NCBI GenBank assembly: GCA_022545625.1
Contig: JACZQS010000095.1
Location: 1-8,023, forward strand
Direction of reading: 5' to 3'
DNA: 8,023 nucleotides
DNA from: Pseudomonadota bacterium
Lineage (GTDB): Bacteria; Pseudomonadota; Gammaproteobacteria; GCA-001735895
The notes beneath the pieces were generated by a model. It was not told the origin of the DNA. It saw nothing but the letters and a program-made list of their open reading frames with translations, and searched no databases. Below, piece after piece: positions 7,785 through 8,023 of this stretch (position 1 is the first letter of the stretch; every line of letters starts with the position of its first letter). The position numbers and the translations under genes were made by a program.

Positions 7785-7882
7785 GAGTCATCAGGATTCT
7801 TTGCGATACTAATCGCCCCCTGCAGCAGAGCGAGTTTACAGATCTTGCGAACCTACGGGACCGACAAGAGATGGTTATGTAA
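7781..7882 (+). CDS. Possible 33-residue small protein
   Basis: An ATG at 7781 overlaps the TGA of the exported-protein gene in an ATGA arrangement, the classic layout for translational coupling. The frame encodes 33 residues, starting MRVIRILCDTN and ending RQEMVM before TAA. It is polar and charged, with no signal peptide or membrane helix, and I recognise no homolog. No strong Shine-Dalgarno sequence precedes it, and ATGA overlaps also arise by chance. It may be a real small gene, a remnant of a decayed gene, or nothing. Confidence 0.25.
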   Translation: MRVIRILCDTNRPLQQSEFTDLANLRDRQEMVM

Positions 7883-7969
7883 TTGTAATCTTAATATTTA
7901 GTCTATTTACGGCACACTACGAACCTTTACAATTTCAAACAAATAAGTTTTCTCGTGTATTTAAGTAAG

Positions 7970-8023
7970 ATGAATCTTATACATCTGGTAGATGAATGTA
8001 ATAACATTGCACAGGATACGAAA
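7970..8023 (+). CDS. Possible start of a gene that runs off the window
   Basis: The frame opens with ATG at 7970 and reads MNLIHLVDECNNIAQDTK to the window end without a stop. The same frame is open back to 7895, so an in-frame GTG at 7955 is an alternative start. No good ribosome binding site precedes either. The flanking bases from about 7883 are AT-rich, as expected for a promoter region, but I see no clear promoter or terminator. Eighteen codons are too few to name a product. Confidence 0.25.
   Translation, partial: MNLIHLVDECNNIAQDTK

Overview
The window looks like a chromosomal piece of a gammaproteobacterium. It opens with the conserved pair rnhB (ribonuclease HII) then dnaE (DNA polymerase III alpha subunit, 1159 residues), which normally form the end of the lpxD-fabZ-lpxA-lpxB-rnhB-dnaE-accA run of that class. 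Both proteins resemble their Escherichia coli counterparts in length and motif order. No genus can be named from the sequence alone.

Layout. At 1-573 is rnhB, on the plus strand and probably cut or just complete at the left edge. At 574-4053 is dnaE, whose ATG follows the rnhB stop codon with no gap. The conserved block then ends: accA, the usual next gene, is absent. Instead two minus-strand genes converge on dnaE. The first is a small two-helix membrane protein of unknown function (stop at 4089), whose 5' end is hard to define. The second is an intact phospholipase D / cardiolipin-synthase-like lipoprotein (4727-6277). Between these two lies a strong imperfect palindrome (4657-4712) that resembles the REP-like or RAYT-associated repeats of proteobacteria and may also act as a terminator. 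A gap of about 360 bases without a gene (6278-6638) separates the lipoprotein from a divergent plus-strand gene. That gene encodes a 381-residue exported protein of unknown function (6639-7784) with a DKxxH motif. A possible 33-codon ORF overlaps its stop codon in an ATGA arrangement. The last 120 or so bases are AT-rich and may contain the start of another gene that runs off the window.

How the genes relate. RnhB removes RNA and misincorporated ribonucleotides from DNA, and DnaE is the replicative polymerase, so the left half is core replication and repair. The right half is an accessory set of three envelope proteins: an inner-membrane protein, a lipoprotein with two complete HKD active-site motifs, and a protein with a cleavable signal peptide. 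The divergent arrangement makes a shared role in envelope lipid metabolism conceivable, but nothing in the sequence proves it. The most unusual points are the palindrome that occupies the apparent 5' region of the small membrane-protein gene, and the uncharacterised exported protein next to the phospholipase D-like gene.
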